From NCBI GenBank assembly GCA_012744445.1, contig JAAYBZ010000173.1:1-40874 (forward strand): DNA of 40,874 nt, written 5' to 3'. The DNA is from Myxococcales bacterium (GTDB lineage Bacteria > Myxococcota_A > Polyangia > Polyangiales > Houyiibacteriaceae). Made by a program: the position numbers and the translations under genes. The notes beneath the pieces were generated by a model. It was not told where the DNA came from. It did not search any database and saw only the letters and a program-made list of their open reading frames with translations. Shown here piece by piece: positions 18,182 through 27,443 of this stretch; the first letter of the stretch is position 1; every line of letters begins with the position of its first letter.

Positions 18182-19687
18182 TCAGCCGCCGAGCGCGAGC
18201 TCGGCGAAGTGCGTCGCGAGCCCCATGATGGTGTGCTGGGGGTTCACGCCGATGTTCGACGGCATCACCGAGGCGTCGGCGACGACGAGGTTGGGCACAT
18301 CGTGCACGCGTCCGCGCTCGTCGGTCACCGAGGTCTTGGGATCGTTGCCCATCACCGCGCCGCCGAAGAGGTGGCTGAGCACGGCGATGTAGTTGCGCGC
18401 CTCGAGCGGCGCCTGGTCGATGAGGTGGAGATCGTCGGGCCCGATCTTCCACGGGAAGCCGTGGATGCCCGTGTAGATCGCCTTGGCGCCCGCCGCGAAG
18501 TGCATCTCGGCCACGAGCCGCATCCCGACGCGGAAGCGCTCGAGGTCGCGCTTCTCGAGCGAGTAGCGGACGATGGGCTTGCCGCCGGGGCCGCGCACGA
18601 TCTTGCCCTGCGTCTCCGCCCAGCACGCCTGGATCCACATCGCGCAGTGCCGATACTCACGCAGGCGCTCCATGAGCGGCCGGCCCCCGCCGGGGAAGCG
18701 GCTCGCCGCGAGCTCGAGCGGGATCGAGAGCGTCTCCAGCTTGATCCCGTGATCGAGGCGGTGCTTCACCGACGCCCAGCCCTGCGTCGCGCCGACGTTG
18801 GTGTCGACGATCTCGTCGTAGAAGCCGAAGATGCCGCTCCCCGGATGCGCCATGAAGCGCGTGCCGAGCGCCTTGGGCTTGATGCCCGACGCCGCGAGGA
18901 GGATCGGCGTCTTGGTCACGGAGGCCGCGATGAAGACACCCTTCTTGGCGCGCACCTCGAACGCCGCGCCCTTCTTCCGCGTGACGGGGTGCACGAAGCG
19001 GCCGACGACGGCCTCGGCGCGGCCGCGCTCGACCACGATCTTCTCGACCGGGGCGCAAGAGACGACGGTGCCGCCGCGCTGCATCACCTCGGGGATGTAG
19101 TTGAGGTTCGTGCTCTGCTTGCGCTTGTCGCGGCAGCCCTGGAGGCACTGCCCCGAGCCCACGCAGTCCTTGATGTAGCGGTCCATGCGGTGGCCCTCGA
19201 GGCCGAGCCGCTGATCGGCGAGGAGCGCGAGGCGGTTCGAGCCGCCGAGGGCCGCGTCGCTCGCGCGCGAGACGAAGAGCTCGCGCTCGATGCGGTCCTG
19301 CGCGCGCCAGACGGCGTCGGCCATCGCGGGGCCGCCCACGCCGAATTTCTCGCGCCACGTCTCGAAGACGTCGCCCGGCGTGCGCACGGCGATCGCGGAG
19401 TTCACCACCGTGGTGCCGCCGACGAGCCTCGCCTGCACGATGGGCCAGGTCGCGCGGCCCATCGTCACGAGCGAGTTCCAGTCGTCCATCATGTCGCGCA
19501 TGCCGCCGTAGGCGCTGTACGGATAGTCCTCCGGATCGCGCCACGGGCCGGCCTCGACGATGGCGACGCGCTCGCCGCCGCGCGCGAGCGTCACGGCCGC
19601 GGCCGATCCGCCCGCCCCCGAGCCGACCACGACGTAGTCGGCCTCGACCTCGACTTTGGCTCCTTCGACGTAGCTCAGGTGGCTCAT
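18182..19687 (-). CDS. GMC-family FAD-dependent oxidoreductase
   Basis: The 501-residue enzyme has the GMC features. An FAD-binding Rossmann start lies at 16-47 (DYVVVGSGAGGSAAA, then a VAIVEAG strand end). The second signature region VGGTTVVNSAIAVRTP follows. The C-terminal substrate/FAD block contains NLVVADASVMPSNIGVNPQHTIMGLA, where the His is the expected active-site residue. The cysteine-containing segment CVGSGQCLQGCRDKRKQS is typical of the long-chain alcohol oxidase/cholesterol-oxidase side of the family. The likely substrate is a fatty alcohol or sterol-like lipid, inferred from the family only. The start overlaps the stop of the small upstream gene (ATGA, 19684-19687), so both act together. 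A palindrome upstream of that gene suggests FadR-type control. Confidence 0.87.
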   Translation of the reverse strand: MSHLSYVEGAKVEVEADYVVVGSGAGGSAAAVTLARGGERVAIVEAGPWRDPEDYPYSAYGGMRDMMDDWNSLVTMGRATWPIVQARLVGGTTVVNSAIAVRTPGDVFETWREKFGVGGPAMADAVWRAQDRIERELFVSRASDAALGGSNRLALLADQRLGLEGHRMDRYIKDCVGSGQCLQGCRDKRKQSTNLNYIPEVMQRGGTVVSCAPVEKIVVERGRAEAVVGRFVHPVTRKKGAAFEVRAKKGVFIAASVTKTPILLAASGIKPKALGTRFMAHPGSGIFGFYDEIVDTNVGATQGWASVKHRLDHGIKLETLSIPLELAASRFPGGGRPLMERLREYRHCAMWIQACWAETQGKIVRGPGGKPIVRYSLEKRDLERFRVGMRLVAEMHFAAGAKAIYTGIHGFPWKIGPDDLHLIDQAPLEARNYIAVLSHLFGGAVMGNDPKTSVTDERGRVHDVPNLVVADASVMPSNIGVNPQHTIMGLATHFAELALGG

Positions 19688-20076
19688 GCTTGCCTCCAGG
19701 TGCCCGGATCCTCGGGGTAAGGGGAAAGTCCCATGGCCTGCCGCACCTCGGGGCTCTGCCCCCACGCCATGCCGGCGACCATCTTCAAGAGGAACATCAA
19801 CTGCCGGAGCTGGTAGTTCTCCGTCGAGCCCACGAGATCGACGTGTCGCGCACGATCCTCGGGCGAGAGCCGCGTCGCGGGGAGCGGCTTCTTGATGGTG
19901 ACGATCGGCGAGAGGTTGTAGGCGATCGCCGCCGCCACGAGGCCGCTCCACAAGAGCGCAGGCGCTTCGCGCTTGTAGCGCTCGAGGAAGCCGTCGAGGT
20001 CCACGCGGTCGAGCCCGGGGAGGTGCTCCGTGGACGGGTAGAAGTCGAGCATCGCGCTCCGAATCAAGGCGATCAT
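19684..20076 (-). CDS. Small partner protein of the GMC oxidoreductase
   Basis: This 130-residue protein is unnamed. It begins MIALIRSAMLDFYPSTEH and has one hydrophobic helix in the middle (about 48-64, LLWSGLVAAAIAYNLSP). It ends in a region rich in Leu and Met (LRQLMFLLKMVAGMAWGQ) and a short Pro/Gly tail. The stop overlaps the GMC start by 4 bp, which implies a stoichiometric partner: perhaps a membrane anchor or small subunit, as known for other flavin dehydrogenases. ATG 20076 is preferred over TTG 20103, because the palindromic operator at 20089-20105 would otherwise lie within the coding frame and because ATG is the stronger start. No secretion signal is evident. Confidence 0.75.
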   Translation of the reverse strand: MIALIRSAMLDFYPSTEHLPGLDRVDLDGFLERYKREAPALLWSGLVAAAIAYNLSPIVTIKKPLPATRLSPEDRARHVDLVGSTENYQLRQLMFLLKMVAGMAWGQSPEVRQAMGLSPYPEDPGTWRQA

Positions 20077-20088
20077 GGTGGCTCCGCG

Positions 20089-20105
20089 AATTGGTTTGAC
20101 CAATT
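20089..20105. promoter_or_regulatory. FadR-family-like operator upstream of the GMC operon
   Basis: The 17-bp sequence AATTGGTTTGACCAATT is a perfect inverted repeat with 7-nt arms. It contains TGGTTTGACCA, which fits the TNGTNNNACNA pattern of FadR-subfamily GntR repressors and resembles the E. coli FadR site. It lies 12 bp before the start codon of the small GMC partner gene, where a bound repressor would block transcription. Only weak promoter boxes (TTGGCG and TACTCT on the minus strand) are visible just upstream. Regulation by a fatty-acid or organic-acid ligand is inference. Confidence 0.6.
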
Positions 20106-20379
20106 TCGAGGGAGAGTAATCGAAGCGGGGCGGTCACGCCAACGCAAAATCGACGTCGGCGTGCGCCGCCGCTCACGTGCCCCCACCCTCGCCCCGGCCC
20201 GAACGCTCGGCGACCTGCCGCGCAGGCGCGATTTCTCCACGAACGGGCGCAAAAAAGTGGTAGCGATCGCGGGACATCGCCCCAAGGATCGTCGCGACCG
20301 CCGTGTCGATCCGACCGCTGGGTACGCGGCTCGTCCCTCACGCGGGCCCGTTCCCAAAAGTGCCAAGATCACTCGCTTC

Positions 20380-20409
20380 TTGATCGGCGCGCGAAACGCC
20401 GTCTATCAT
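20380..20409 (+). promoter_or_regulatory. Probable promoter of the GltJ/AgmX-like gene
   Basis: TTGATC (20380-20385) and TATCAT (20404-20409) are separated by 18 nt; the -10 matches the consensus at five of six positions. Transcription would begin near 20416, giving a leader of about 63 nt. The rest of the 402-bp gap 20077-20478 holds the GMC operator and no further gene that I can support. Confidence 0.5.
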
Positions 20410-20478
20410 CGCGAGCCCACTAAGAAAATCCCGTATCCCGGCACTCGCGCAGGGATGCCGACGGAGGACCCGCCGAAG

Positions 20479-22236
20479 ATGAAGATCGTCTGTGATAGTT
20501 GCGGAGCCAAGTACTCGATCGCCGACGAAAAGGTCGCCGGAAAAGTATTCAAGATCCGTTGTAAGAAGTGCTCCAACACGATCGTCGTTCGCGGCGACGC
20601 CGAGGGTCACGACGACGATGAGGCGACGCGCGTCTTCGATCACGGTGCGGACGCCATCTGGCACGTCGTGGTCGACGGTCAGCAGCAGGGCCCCTACGCG
20701 CCGATCCAGATCGTCGGTCTCCTGAACACCGGCCGGATCGACTGGGAGGCGTACGTCTGGAAGGAGGGCTTCGACGGCTGGCTCCCGCTTCGTCAGGTCG
20801 ACGAGCTCGTCCAGGCGATCGGCGGCGACGGCCCGCCCCCGGCATCGTCCGAGGGCGAGGCGCCGACCACCGAAGAGGCCGCGCCGGCGGAAGACGATCC
20901 CTTCGCGAGCAGCGGCGGCGAGTTCTCGGGTGGCGCGGCGGCTTCGGCGCCTTCGCAAGACCTCTTCGCGTCGAGCGCGCCGGCGGAGGATCCCTTCGCT
21001 TCGTCGAGCTCGGCGAGCCCCTTCGGCGAGACGAGCAGCGACGTGGTCTCGTCGCCGGCCCCCGCCGCGTCGAGCCCGCGCGTCTCCGAGTCGCAGGCGA
21101 TGACGGGCGCGCGCAACGAGAACTCCGTCCTCTTCTCGCTCTCCAACCTCCAGGCGCTCGCGGGCAGCGGCTCCTCCTCCACGCCGTCGGCGTCGAGCGT
21201 GTCGCGTCCGCAGGCGGCCCCCGCGGGCGCGGCCTCGGGTGACGCCTCGGGCCTCATCGACATCCGCAACCTCGCTTCGGCCAACGCCGCCATCGGCGGG
21301 CCCAAGAAGGAGAGCGCGGAGAGCGCGGTCGACGAGCTCCTCTCGGTCGGCACCGGCGCCGGGTTCACCGGTGGGCTCGGCGGTAGCCCGCTCCTCGGCG
21401 GCAGCCCCGCGCTCGGCGGCAGCCCGCTCCTCGGCGGCGTCGCCGAAGAGCAGGCCGTGGCGGCCCCGGTCGCCGCGCCCAAGAGCAGTAAGCTGATGCC
21501 CATCCTCGCCACGGTGGGCTTCCTCGGCCTCGGCGCGGCGGTCGCCTTCCTCGCGATGCGCGAGCCGCAGACGATCGTCGTCGAGAAGACCATCGAGGTC
21601 AAGACGCCGGTTCCGGTCGCCACGGCCGAGCAGCCGGCCGAGGCCGCCGGCGCCGCAGCGGCGCCCGAACCTTCCGCGCCCGCGGAGGCGGCGAAGCCGG
21701 AGGAGACCAAGACGGCCTCCTCGAGCACGAGCAAGCCGGCCTCGTCGTCGAGCAGCAGCAAGACCTCGACCTCGTCGTCCTCGTCGTCCACCAAGACCGC
21801 GAGCACCAGCACGAGCAGCGGGTCGAGCATGACCAGCACGAGCTCCAGCTCGATGACGAGCACCTCGTCGTCGTCCTCGGGCAGCAAGGACATCGGCTCG
21901 CTCCTCGATCGCGCCGTCTCCGGCTCGACGACCACCTCCACGACCATGAGCTCGTCGAGCTCGGGCAGCAGCCTCCCCGACACCCCCGATCGCAACTCGG
22001 TCGCGAGCGCGCTCGGCAGCGTCGCCGCCACCGTGCGCGTCTGCGGCAACGGCGAGGCGGGCACGGCGCGCGCCGCCGTCACCTTCTCCGGCTCCTCCGG
22101 CGCCGTCTCGAACGTCTCGGTCACCGGCGTCTCGGACTCGGTCGCCAAGTGCGTCGAGCGCGCGGTGAAGGGCGTGAAGGTCCCGCCCTTCCGGCAGAGC
22201 ACCTTCAACGTGACCTACCCCTACCGCGTGCAGTGA
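20479..22236 (+). CDS. GltJ/AgmX-like zinc-ribbon, GYF and C-terminal tail protein
   Basis: The 585-residue protein has, in order: an MJ0042-type zinc ribbon with Cys5, Cys8, Cys28 and Cys31; a GYF-type domain (about 60-105, WHVVVDGQQQGPYAPIQIV and WKEGFDGWLPL); and a long Ser/Ala/Pro-rich cytoplasmic linker that includes repeated GGSPLLGG units. One membrane helix (about 337-358) is followed by a periplasmic linker almost entirely Ser/Thr/Lys (about 413-494) and a C-terminal domain of about 80 residues with VRVCGNGEAGTARAAVTFSG and CVERAVKGVKVPPF. This is the plan of myxobacterial GltJ/AgmX, where the ribbon and GYF domains bind the polarity proteins MglA and AglZ in gliding focal adhesions. 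Related proteins share this tail, so a motility role here is an inference. ATG 20479 has GGAGGA 10 nt upstream. Confidence 0.85.
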   Translation: MKIVCDSCGAKYSIADEKVAGKVFKIRCKKCSNTIVVRGDAEGHDDDEATRVFDHGADAIWHVVVDGQQQGPYAPIQIVGLLNTGRIDWEAYVWKEGFDGWLPLRQVDELVQAIGGDGPPPASSEGEAPTTEEAAPAEDDPFASSGGEFSGGAAASAPSQDLFASSAPAEDPFASSSSASPFGETSSDVVSSPAPAASSPRVSESQAMTGARNENSVLFSLSNLQALAGSGSSSTPSASSVSRPQAAPAGAASGDASGLIDIRNLASANAAIGGPKKESAESAVDELLSVGTGAGFTGGLGGSPLLGGSPALGGSPLLGGVAEEQAVAAPVAAPKSSKLMPILATVGFLGLGAAVAFLAMREPQTIVVEKTIEVKTPVPVATAEQPAEAAGAAAAPEPSAPAEAAKPEETKTASSSTSKPASSSSSSKTSTSSSSSSTKTASTSTSSGSSMTSTSSSSMTSTSSSSSGSKDIGSLLDRAVSGSTTTSTTMSSSSSGSSLPDTPDRNSVASALGSVAATVRVCGNGEAGTARAAVTFSGSSGAVSNVSVTGVSDSVAKCVERAVKGVKVPPFRQSTFNVTYPYRVQ

Positions 22237-22253
22237 GCCTCTTCTGAGGCTTT
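22236..22253 (+). terminator. Small hairpin at the end of the GltJ-like gene
   Basis: AGCCTC (22236-22241) and GAGGCT (22246-22251) form a 6-bp stem with a TTCT loop, followed by TT. It overlaps the last base of the stop codon. It may act with the stronger hairpin 11 bp further on. Confidence 0.35.
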
Positions 22254-22263
22254 GGCCCAGAGG

Positions 22264-22296
22264 CGCCGCCGGAAGGACTTCCGGCGGCGTTCTTCG
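22264..22296 (+). terminator. Strong terminator between convergent genes
   Basis: CGCCGCCGGA (22264-22273) pairs perfectly with TCCGGCGGCG (22280-22289) around a 6-nt loop, then TTCTTCG follows. It lies between the stops of the GltJ-like gene and the convergent EF-hand gene. The stem is symmetric and could serve both directions, although the T-rich tail is present only for the + strand. Confidence 0.75.
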
Positions 22297-22325
22297 TTCT
22301 GGGGGCGGAGGATTGGCGCGAGCGA

Positions 22326-23033
22326 TCAGCGGCGCGGGTTCTTTCGCCGCCGCACCGCCACGAGCGTGAGGAGCGCGACGAGCGCCACGGGCACGCCGAG
22401 GAGGACGAGGAGCGGCGCCTCTTCCCAGAAGGTCGCCTCGGGGCTCTCGACCTCGAGCGTGAGCTTCTCGGGCGCGCGCTCCGGCGGGAAGGCGTAGGCG
22501 AGCCGGGGTGGCCGCCGCGCCTCGTCGAAACCATCGCCCAGGATGCGCACCGGCGGCCGCGCCACGAGCGAGACGTCGGTGCGCTCGAAGGCGTCGCGCC
22601 GCGCCATGCGATCCTCGAGCTCGAGCGTGGCGTTCCCCGGCGGGAGCCGGCCTCGGCCGACCATCTCGAGCGTGGCCACGGTGCGACGCGCACGGCCTTT
22701 CGGATCGAAGAAGCCGTCGCCGAAATGGAGCGGGATCCGCGTGCCGTTCGCGCGGAGGACGATCTCCTCCTCGAGGGCGGCGGCCCAGCGCCCGAGGTGC
22801 TCGGTGGCCTCCTCGTCGCTCACGCGACCGTCGCCGTCCTCGTCGGCCGCGCGGAGGAGCGCCTCACCCTCGACCTCACCGAGCGTGAGCGTCACGACGA
22901 GCCGCACCTCGCGCTCGCGGAGCTCCAGCTTGAGGTAGCGCTCGGCGCGCTCGACCGCGTGACCGAGGTGGGCCTCCGCGGTGGACGCGGCGACGAGGAT
23001 CGCGAAGATGGTGAGGAGCGCCCGCCGGATCAC
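22326..23033 (-). CDS. Membrane-anchored periplasmic protein with an EF-hand
   Basis: The 235-residue protein starts at GTG 23033 with a signal sequence (MIRRALLTIFAILVAASTAEA, cut before HLGHA). An EF-hand calcium loop DEDGDGRVSDEE lies in the mature part (about residue 70). The rest is beta-rich. It ends with a membrane helix (about 208-228, LLVLLGVPVALVALLTLVAV) and a basic RRRKNPRR stop-transfer tail. The mature domain is therefore periplasmic and tethered at its C-terminus. The His-rich mature N-terminus (HLGHAVERAERYLKL) resembles proteins found with HupE-like transporters, but no such gene is near. Its start overlaps the pepA stop (GTGA, 23030-23033), so it is coupled to that gene. Function is unknown. 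Confidence 0.8.
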   Translation of the reverse strand: MIRRALLTIFAILVAASTAEAHLGHAVERAERYLKLELREREVRLVVTLTLGEVEGEALLRAADEDGDGRVSDEEATEHLGRWAAALEEEIVLRANGTRIPLHFGDGFFDPKGRARRTVATLEMVGRGRLPPGNATLELEDRMARRDAFERTDVSLVARPPVRILGDGFDEARRPPRLAYAFPPERAPEKLTLEVESPEATFWEEAPLLVLLGVPVALVALLTLVAVRRRKNPRR

Positions 23034-24502
23034 GCGCGCCCCGAGAGGCTCCGCAGGAAGCGAACTCCGGTGGCCACGCCGAAGCCGGTGCCGCCCTTCG
23101 GATGGCGACCGTGCGGCCGATCGAGGAAGGCGGGGCCGGCGATGTCGAGGTGGATCCACTTGGCGTCACCGACGAACTCCTTGAGGAAGAGCGCCGCCGT
23201 GATCGTGCCGCCGAAGCGCGAGCCGGTGTGCTTGAGGTCGGCCACCTGGCTCTCGAGCTGCGAGCGGAGCTCGGCGTCGAGCGGGAGCCGCCAGAAGTTC
23301 TCGCCGTCGGCCGCCGCGAGGTAGGACTCGGCGAAGGCGTCGTCGTTGGCGAAGAGGCCCGCGCGGAAATTGCCGAGCGCGACCATGCACGCGCCGGTGA
23401 GCGTCGCGTGGTCGACGAGGTAGTCGGGCGAGAGCTCCTTCACGGCCCAGGCGAGGACGTCGGCGAGCACGAGGCGCCCCTCGGCGTCGGTGTTGATGAT
23501 CTCCACCGTCTTGCCGAGGTAGGAGCGATAGACGTCGCCGGGGCGGTACGCGTGCGAGCCCGACATGTTCTCCGTCGCGCCGATCACGCCGTGCACCTCC
23601 ACGGGGAGGTCGAGGCGCGCCGCCGCCTGCACGATCGCGAGCGTCGTGGCAGCGCCGGCCATGTCGCACTTCATGTCGATCATCGCGTCGGCCGGCTTGA
23701 TGCACAGGCCGCCCGAGTCGAAGGTGAGGCCCTTGCCCACGAAGACCACGCGCGTCTTGGCCTTCTTCTTGGGCTTGTGGACCACGTGGATCATCCGCGG
23801 CTCGATGGCGCTGCCCTTGTTCACCGCGAGGAAGAGCTCCATCTTGAGCTGCTGGAGCTCCTTCTTGCCGTAGACCTCGATGCCGTAGCCGCGCGCCTTG
23901 GCGTCCTTCTGCGCGATCTCGGCCATGCGGACGGGGTTGAGCTCGTTGGGCGGCGCGTTCACCAGGTCGCGCGCGAAGGCGACGGCCTCGGCGAGGATCT
24001 TGCCGGTGTTGAGCGCCTTCTTGAGCTCGGCGGACTCCTTCTTCACCACGAGCGAGACGGCCTTGGGTCCTTCGTCCTCGGGCTTCGTCGAGCGATGCGC
24101 CGTGTATTTGTACGCCGCGGAGAGGGCGCCCTGCGCGGCGCTCTCCACCGTGACGGGCGTGTCGCCCGGGAGGAAGACGGCGACGGTCTTCTGGCCACGG
24201 CAGGCGCCCACGGCGGCGGCCGCGAGCTGGAAGGCGATCTCCCCCTCGCCCTGGATCCCCTCGAGGCCCACGACGGCGATCCAGCGCGCCTTCATCGACT
24301 CGGGCGCGTGGATGCGGAAGGTCTGGCCGCGCTTCGCCTTGAAGCCCTCGTCGGCGAGGAGCTTCTTGAGCTTCTCCTTGCCGAGGAGCGACTCGAGCGC
24401 CGAGAGGGGATGGTCCGTTTCGACCTCGAGCGAAGAGGTCCCGATGACGACGAGGTCGACTGCGAGGTTCGTGAGCGTATCGCTCGTGACGGTGATCTTC
24501 AT
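23030..24502 (-). CDS. pepA: Leucyl aminopeptidase (cytosol aminopeptidase)
   Basis: PepA removes N-terminal residues from peptides using two metal ions. The 490-residue protein has the normal length and two domains. The catalytic C-terminal domain contains VFVGKGLTFDSGGLCIKP (metal-binding Lys and Asp), DMKCDMAGAATTL, and the family signature NTDAEGRLVLADVL (metal-binding Asp and Glu plus the active-site Arg). The distal DYLVDHATLTGAC and LDIAGPAF are also conserved. ATG 24502 starts the family sequence (MKITVTSDTL); the frame upstream adds 25 unrelated residues. The stop overlaps the start of the EF-hand membrane protein. PepA can also act as a DNA-binding regulator in E. coli, which cannot be judged here. 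Confidence 0.95.
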   Translation of the reverse strand: MKITVTSDTLTNLAVDLVVIGTSSLEVETDHPLSALESLLGKEKLKKLLADEGFKAKRGQTFRIHAPESMKARWIAVVGLEGIQGEGEIAFQLAAAAVGACRGQKTVAVFLPGDTPVTVESAAQGALSAAYKYTAHRSTKPEDEGPKAVSLVVKKESAELKKALNTGKILAEAVAFARDLVNAPPNELNPVRMAEIAQKDAKARGYGIEVYGKKELQQLKMELFLAVNKGSAIEPRMIHVVHKPKKKAKTRVVFVGKGLTFDSGGLCIKPADAMIDMKCDMAGAATTLAIVQAAARLDLPVEVHGVIGATENMSGSHAYRPGDVYRSYLGKTVEIINTDAEGRLVLADVLAWAVKELSPDYLVDHATLTGACMVALGNFRAGLFANDDAFAESYLAAADGENFWRLPLDAELRSQLESQVADLKHTGSRFGGTITAALFLKEFVGDAKWIHLDIAGPAFLDRPHGRHPKGGTGFGVATGVRFLRSLSGRA

Positions 24503-24655
24503 GGCGCCTTCAACCTGCCACGCAGCGCGCGCCATCACAATCGACGATCCGCCGCCACCCGGGGTGATCTCCGCCACCCTGGCGGGCGAACGAGCGACGT
24601 TCCGGCCGAGGGCGTCCGGCGCGCGCGGTGCATGACACCGCGGCGGAGGTGAACC

Positions 24656-24949
24656 ATGTCACTGCGTACCTTCGCGTTCTTCCTGATCCTCGCCTTCCCC
24701 CTCGCGCCGCGAGTGGCCCGCGCCGAGCCCCCGCCCGAGACGGCGGCGCCCTCCCTCGTCGACATCAACACGGCGAGCGTCGAGGAGCTCATGCGCCTGC
24801 CGGGCATCGGCCCCGCCAAGGCGCAGGCCATCGTCGAGTACCGCTCGAAGCGCCGCTTCGCGAGCCCGGCCGCCATCCAGCGGGTGAGCGGGATCGGCAA
24901 GGCGACCTACCTACGAATCCGCGATCGGATCACCGTCGGGAATCGCTAA
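24656..24949 (+). CDS. Exported helix-hairpin-helix protein (ComEA-like)
   Basis: The 97-residue protein has a signal peptide (1-23, MSLRTFAFFLILAFPLAPRVARA) and then a ComEA-type double HhH domain. DINTASVEELMRLPGIGPAKAQAIVEYR is the first hairpin (GIGPAKA), and VSGIGKATYLRI the second. Such proteins bind double-stranded DNA outside the inner membrane during natural transformation, so a DNA-receptor role is plausible but not shown by the neighbours. A strong GGAGGT site lies a few bases before ATG 24656. It is shorter than classic ComEA because it lacks the membrane anchor and SLBB domain, as in many proteobacterial ComEA proteins. The 153-bp gap before it must hold the promoters of this gene and divergent pepA. 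Confidence 0.87.
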   Translation: MSLRTFAFFLILAFPLAPRVARAEPPPETAAPSLVDINTASVEELMRLPGIGPAKAQAIVEYRSKRRFASPAAIQRVSGIGKATYLRIRDRITVGNR

Positions 24950-24978
24950 TCCGCCTCGCTTCCTGGTACCTTTCGTGC

Positions 24979-25476
24979 GTGTCGAACGAACTCGAGATCC
25001 GCCGTGCCACGCTCGCCGACCGCGCCATCGTCCTTTCGTTCCACCGCGCGCTCTACATCACGCATCGCGATCGCGTCCTGCCCCCGGGCATCCTGGAGCT
25101 GATCGCATATCGCGACTTCGACAACGTGCTCCGCGAAGACGTCGACGCGATGTTGAAGAACGACCAGACGATCGTCCTCCTCGGCCTCGAGTCGGGGAAG
25201 GCGGTCGGCTACATCAGCGGGCGCATCCAACAGGAGCCGCGCCGCCTCCTCCGCCGGCGCGGCGTCATCGAAGACTGGTACGTCGACGAGGCGTATCGCG
25301 GCAAGGGCTACGGCGCTTCGCTGCTCTACGGGCTCGAGGCCTCGCTCCGTGACGCCGGCTGCGAGCTCCTCGAGTCGGCCACGTGGGCGTTCAACGACTC
25401 GGCCCGCCGGGCGCACGAAGCCCTCGGCTTCAAAGAGGTGCAGATCCAGTACCGGAAGCGCCTCGAGACCGACTGA
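24979..25476 (+). CDS. GNAT family N-acetyltransferase
   Basis: The 165-residue protein carries the GNAT fold. The acetyl-CoA loop RGKGYG sits in DWYVDEAYRGKGYGASLLYGLE, motif B follows (CELLESATWAFNDSARRAHEALGFKE), and the typical GF turn is near the end. The substrate cannot be told; small-molecule amines and ribosomal N-termini are both common targets. The start is taken as GTG 24979, where homology begins (SNELEIRRATLADRA), 29 bp after the ComEA-like stop. Frame upstream of it lies inside the ComEA-like gene. Its stop lies 3 bp from that of hisG, which converges on it. Confidence 0.88.
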   Translation: MSNELEIRRATLADRAIVLSFHRALYITHRDRVLPPGILELIAYRDFDNVLREDVDAMLKNDQTIVLLGLESGKAVGYISGRIQQEPRRLLRRRGVIEDWYVDEAYRGKGYGASLLYGLEASLRDAGCELLESATWAFNDSARRAHEALGFKEVQIQYRKRLETD

Positions 25477-25479
25477 GGC

Positions 25480-26126
25480 TCAGCCGCGCGCCGCGAGCCT
25501 CTCGAGGAGCGGCGCGATGCGCTCGCGCTCGAGCTTGAGCGAGGCGCGGTTCGCCACGACCACGGACGAGATCTCGCAGATGGGCTCGAGGGGCGAGAGG
25601 CCGTTCGCGCGGAGCGTCTCCCCCGTCTCGACGAGGTCGACGATGACGTCGGCGAGGCCCGTGAGCGGCGCGAGCTCGACCGAGCCCTGCACGTAGATGA
25701 GCTCGACGGCGACGCCCTTCTCCCGGAAGTGGCGCGCGGCGATGTTCATGAACTTGGTCGCCACGCGGAGCGTGCGGCCGCCCTCGCCGCGCACGGGCTG
25801 GCCCGGCTTGCCGCAGACCATCATGCGGCAACGCCCGATGCCCAGATCGACCGGCGCGTAGAGGTCGTATTCGCGCTCGAGGAGGACGTCGCGCCCCACG
25901 ATGCCGAGGTCGGCCGCGCCGTACTCCACCCAGGTGGGCACGTCGTCGGGCTTGAGCAGGAGGTAGCGGATGCCGCGCTCGCGATCGACGCGGATGAGCT
26001 CACGCCCCTTGGCGTAGAGCGGCGCGGGATCGAGCCCCGCCGCCTCGAGGCGAGGGCCGAGCTGATCGAGCACGCGGCCCTTGGGCACGGCCACCACGAG
26101 CTCGCGGGGGGCGCTCTGGGATTGCG

Positions 26127-26130
<4 letters not shown>
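25480..26130 (-). CDS. hisG: ATP phosphoribosyltransferase, short form
   Basis: HisG joins ATP and PRPP in the first step of histidine synthesis. At 216 residues it is the short form, which normally works with the regulatory subunit HisZ. The PRPP-binding signature [20 protein letters not shown] is intact. The N-terminus [22 protein letters not shown] and the [15 protein letters not shown] block also match. Neither hisZ nor other his genes are in the window. The start ATG overlaps the murA stop by 4 bp (26127-26130), so hisG is translationally coupled to murA, an order also known from several proteobacteria. Confidence 0.95.
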
Positions 26131-27392
<1,262 letters not shown>

Positions 27393-27443
27393 GGCCCCCT
27401 GTTACTTCAGCGAAAATGCCAGGGCAAGCGCTCTCTTCCGTTC

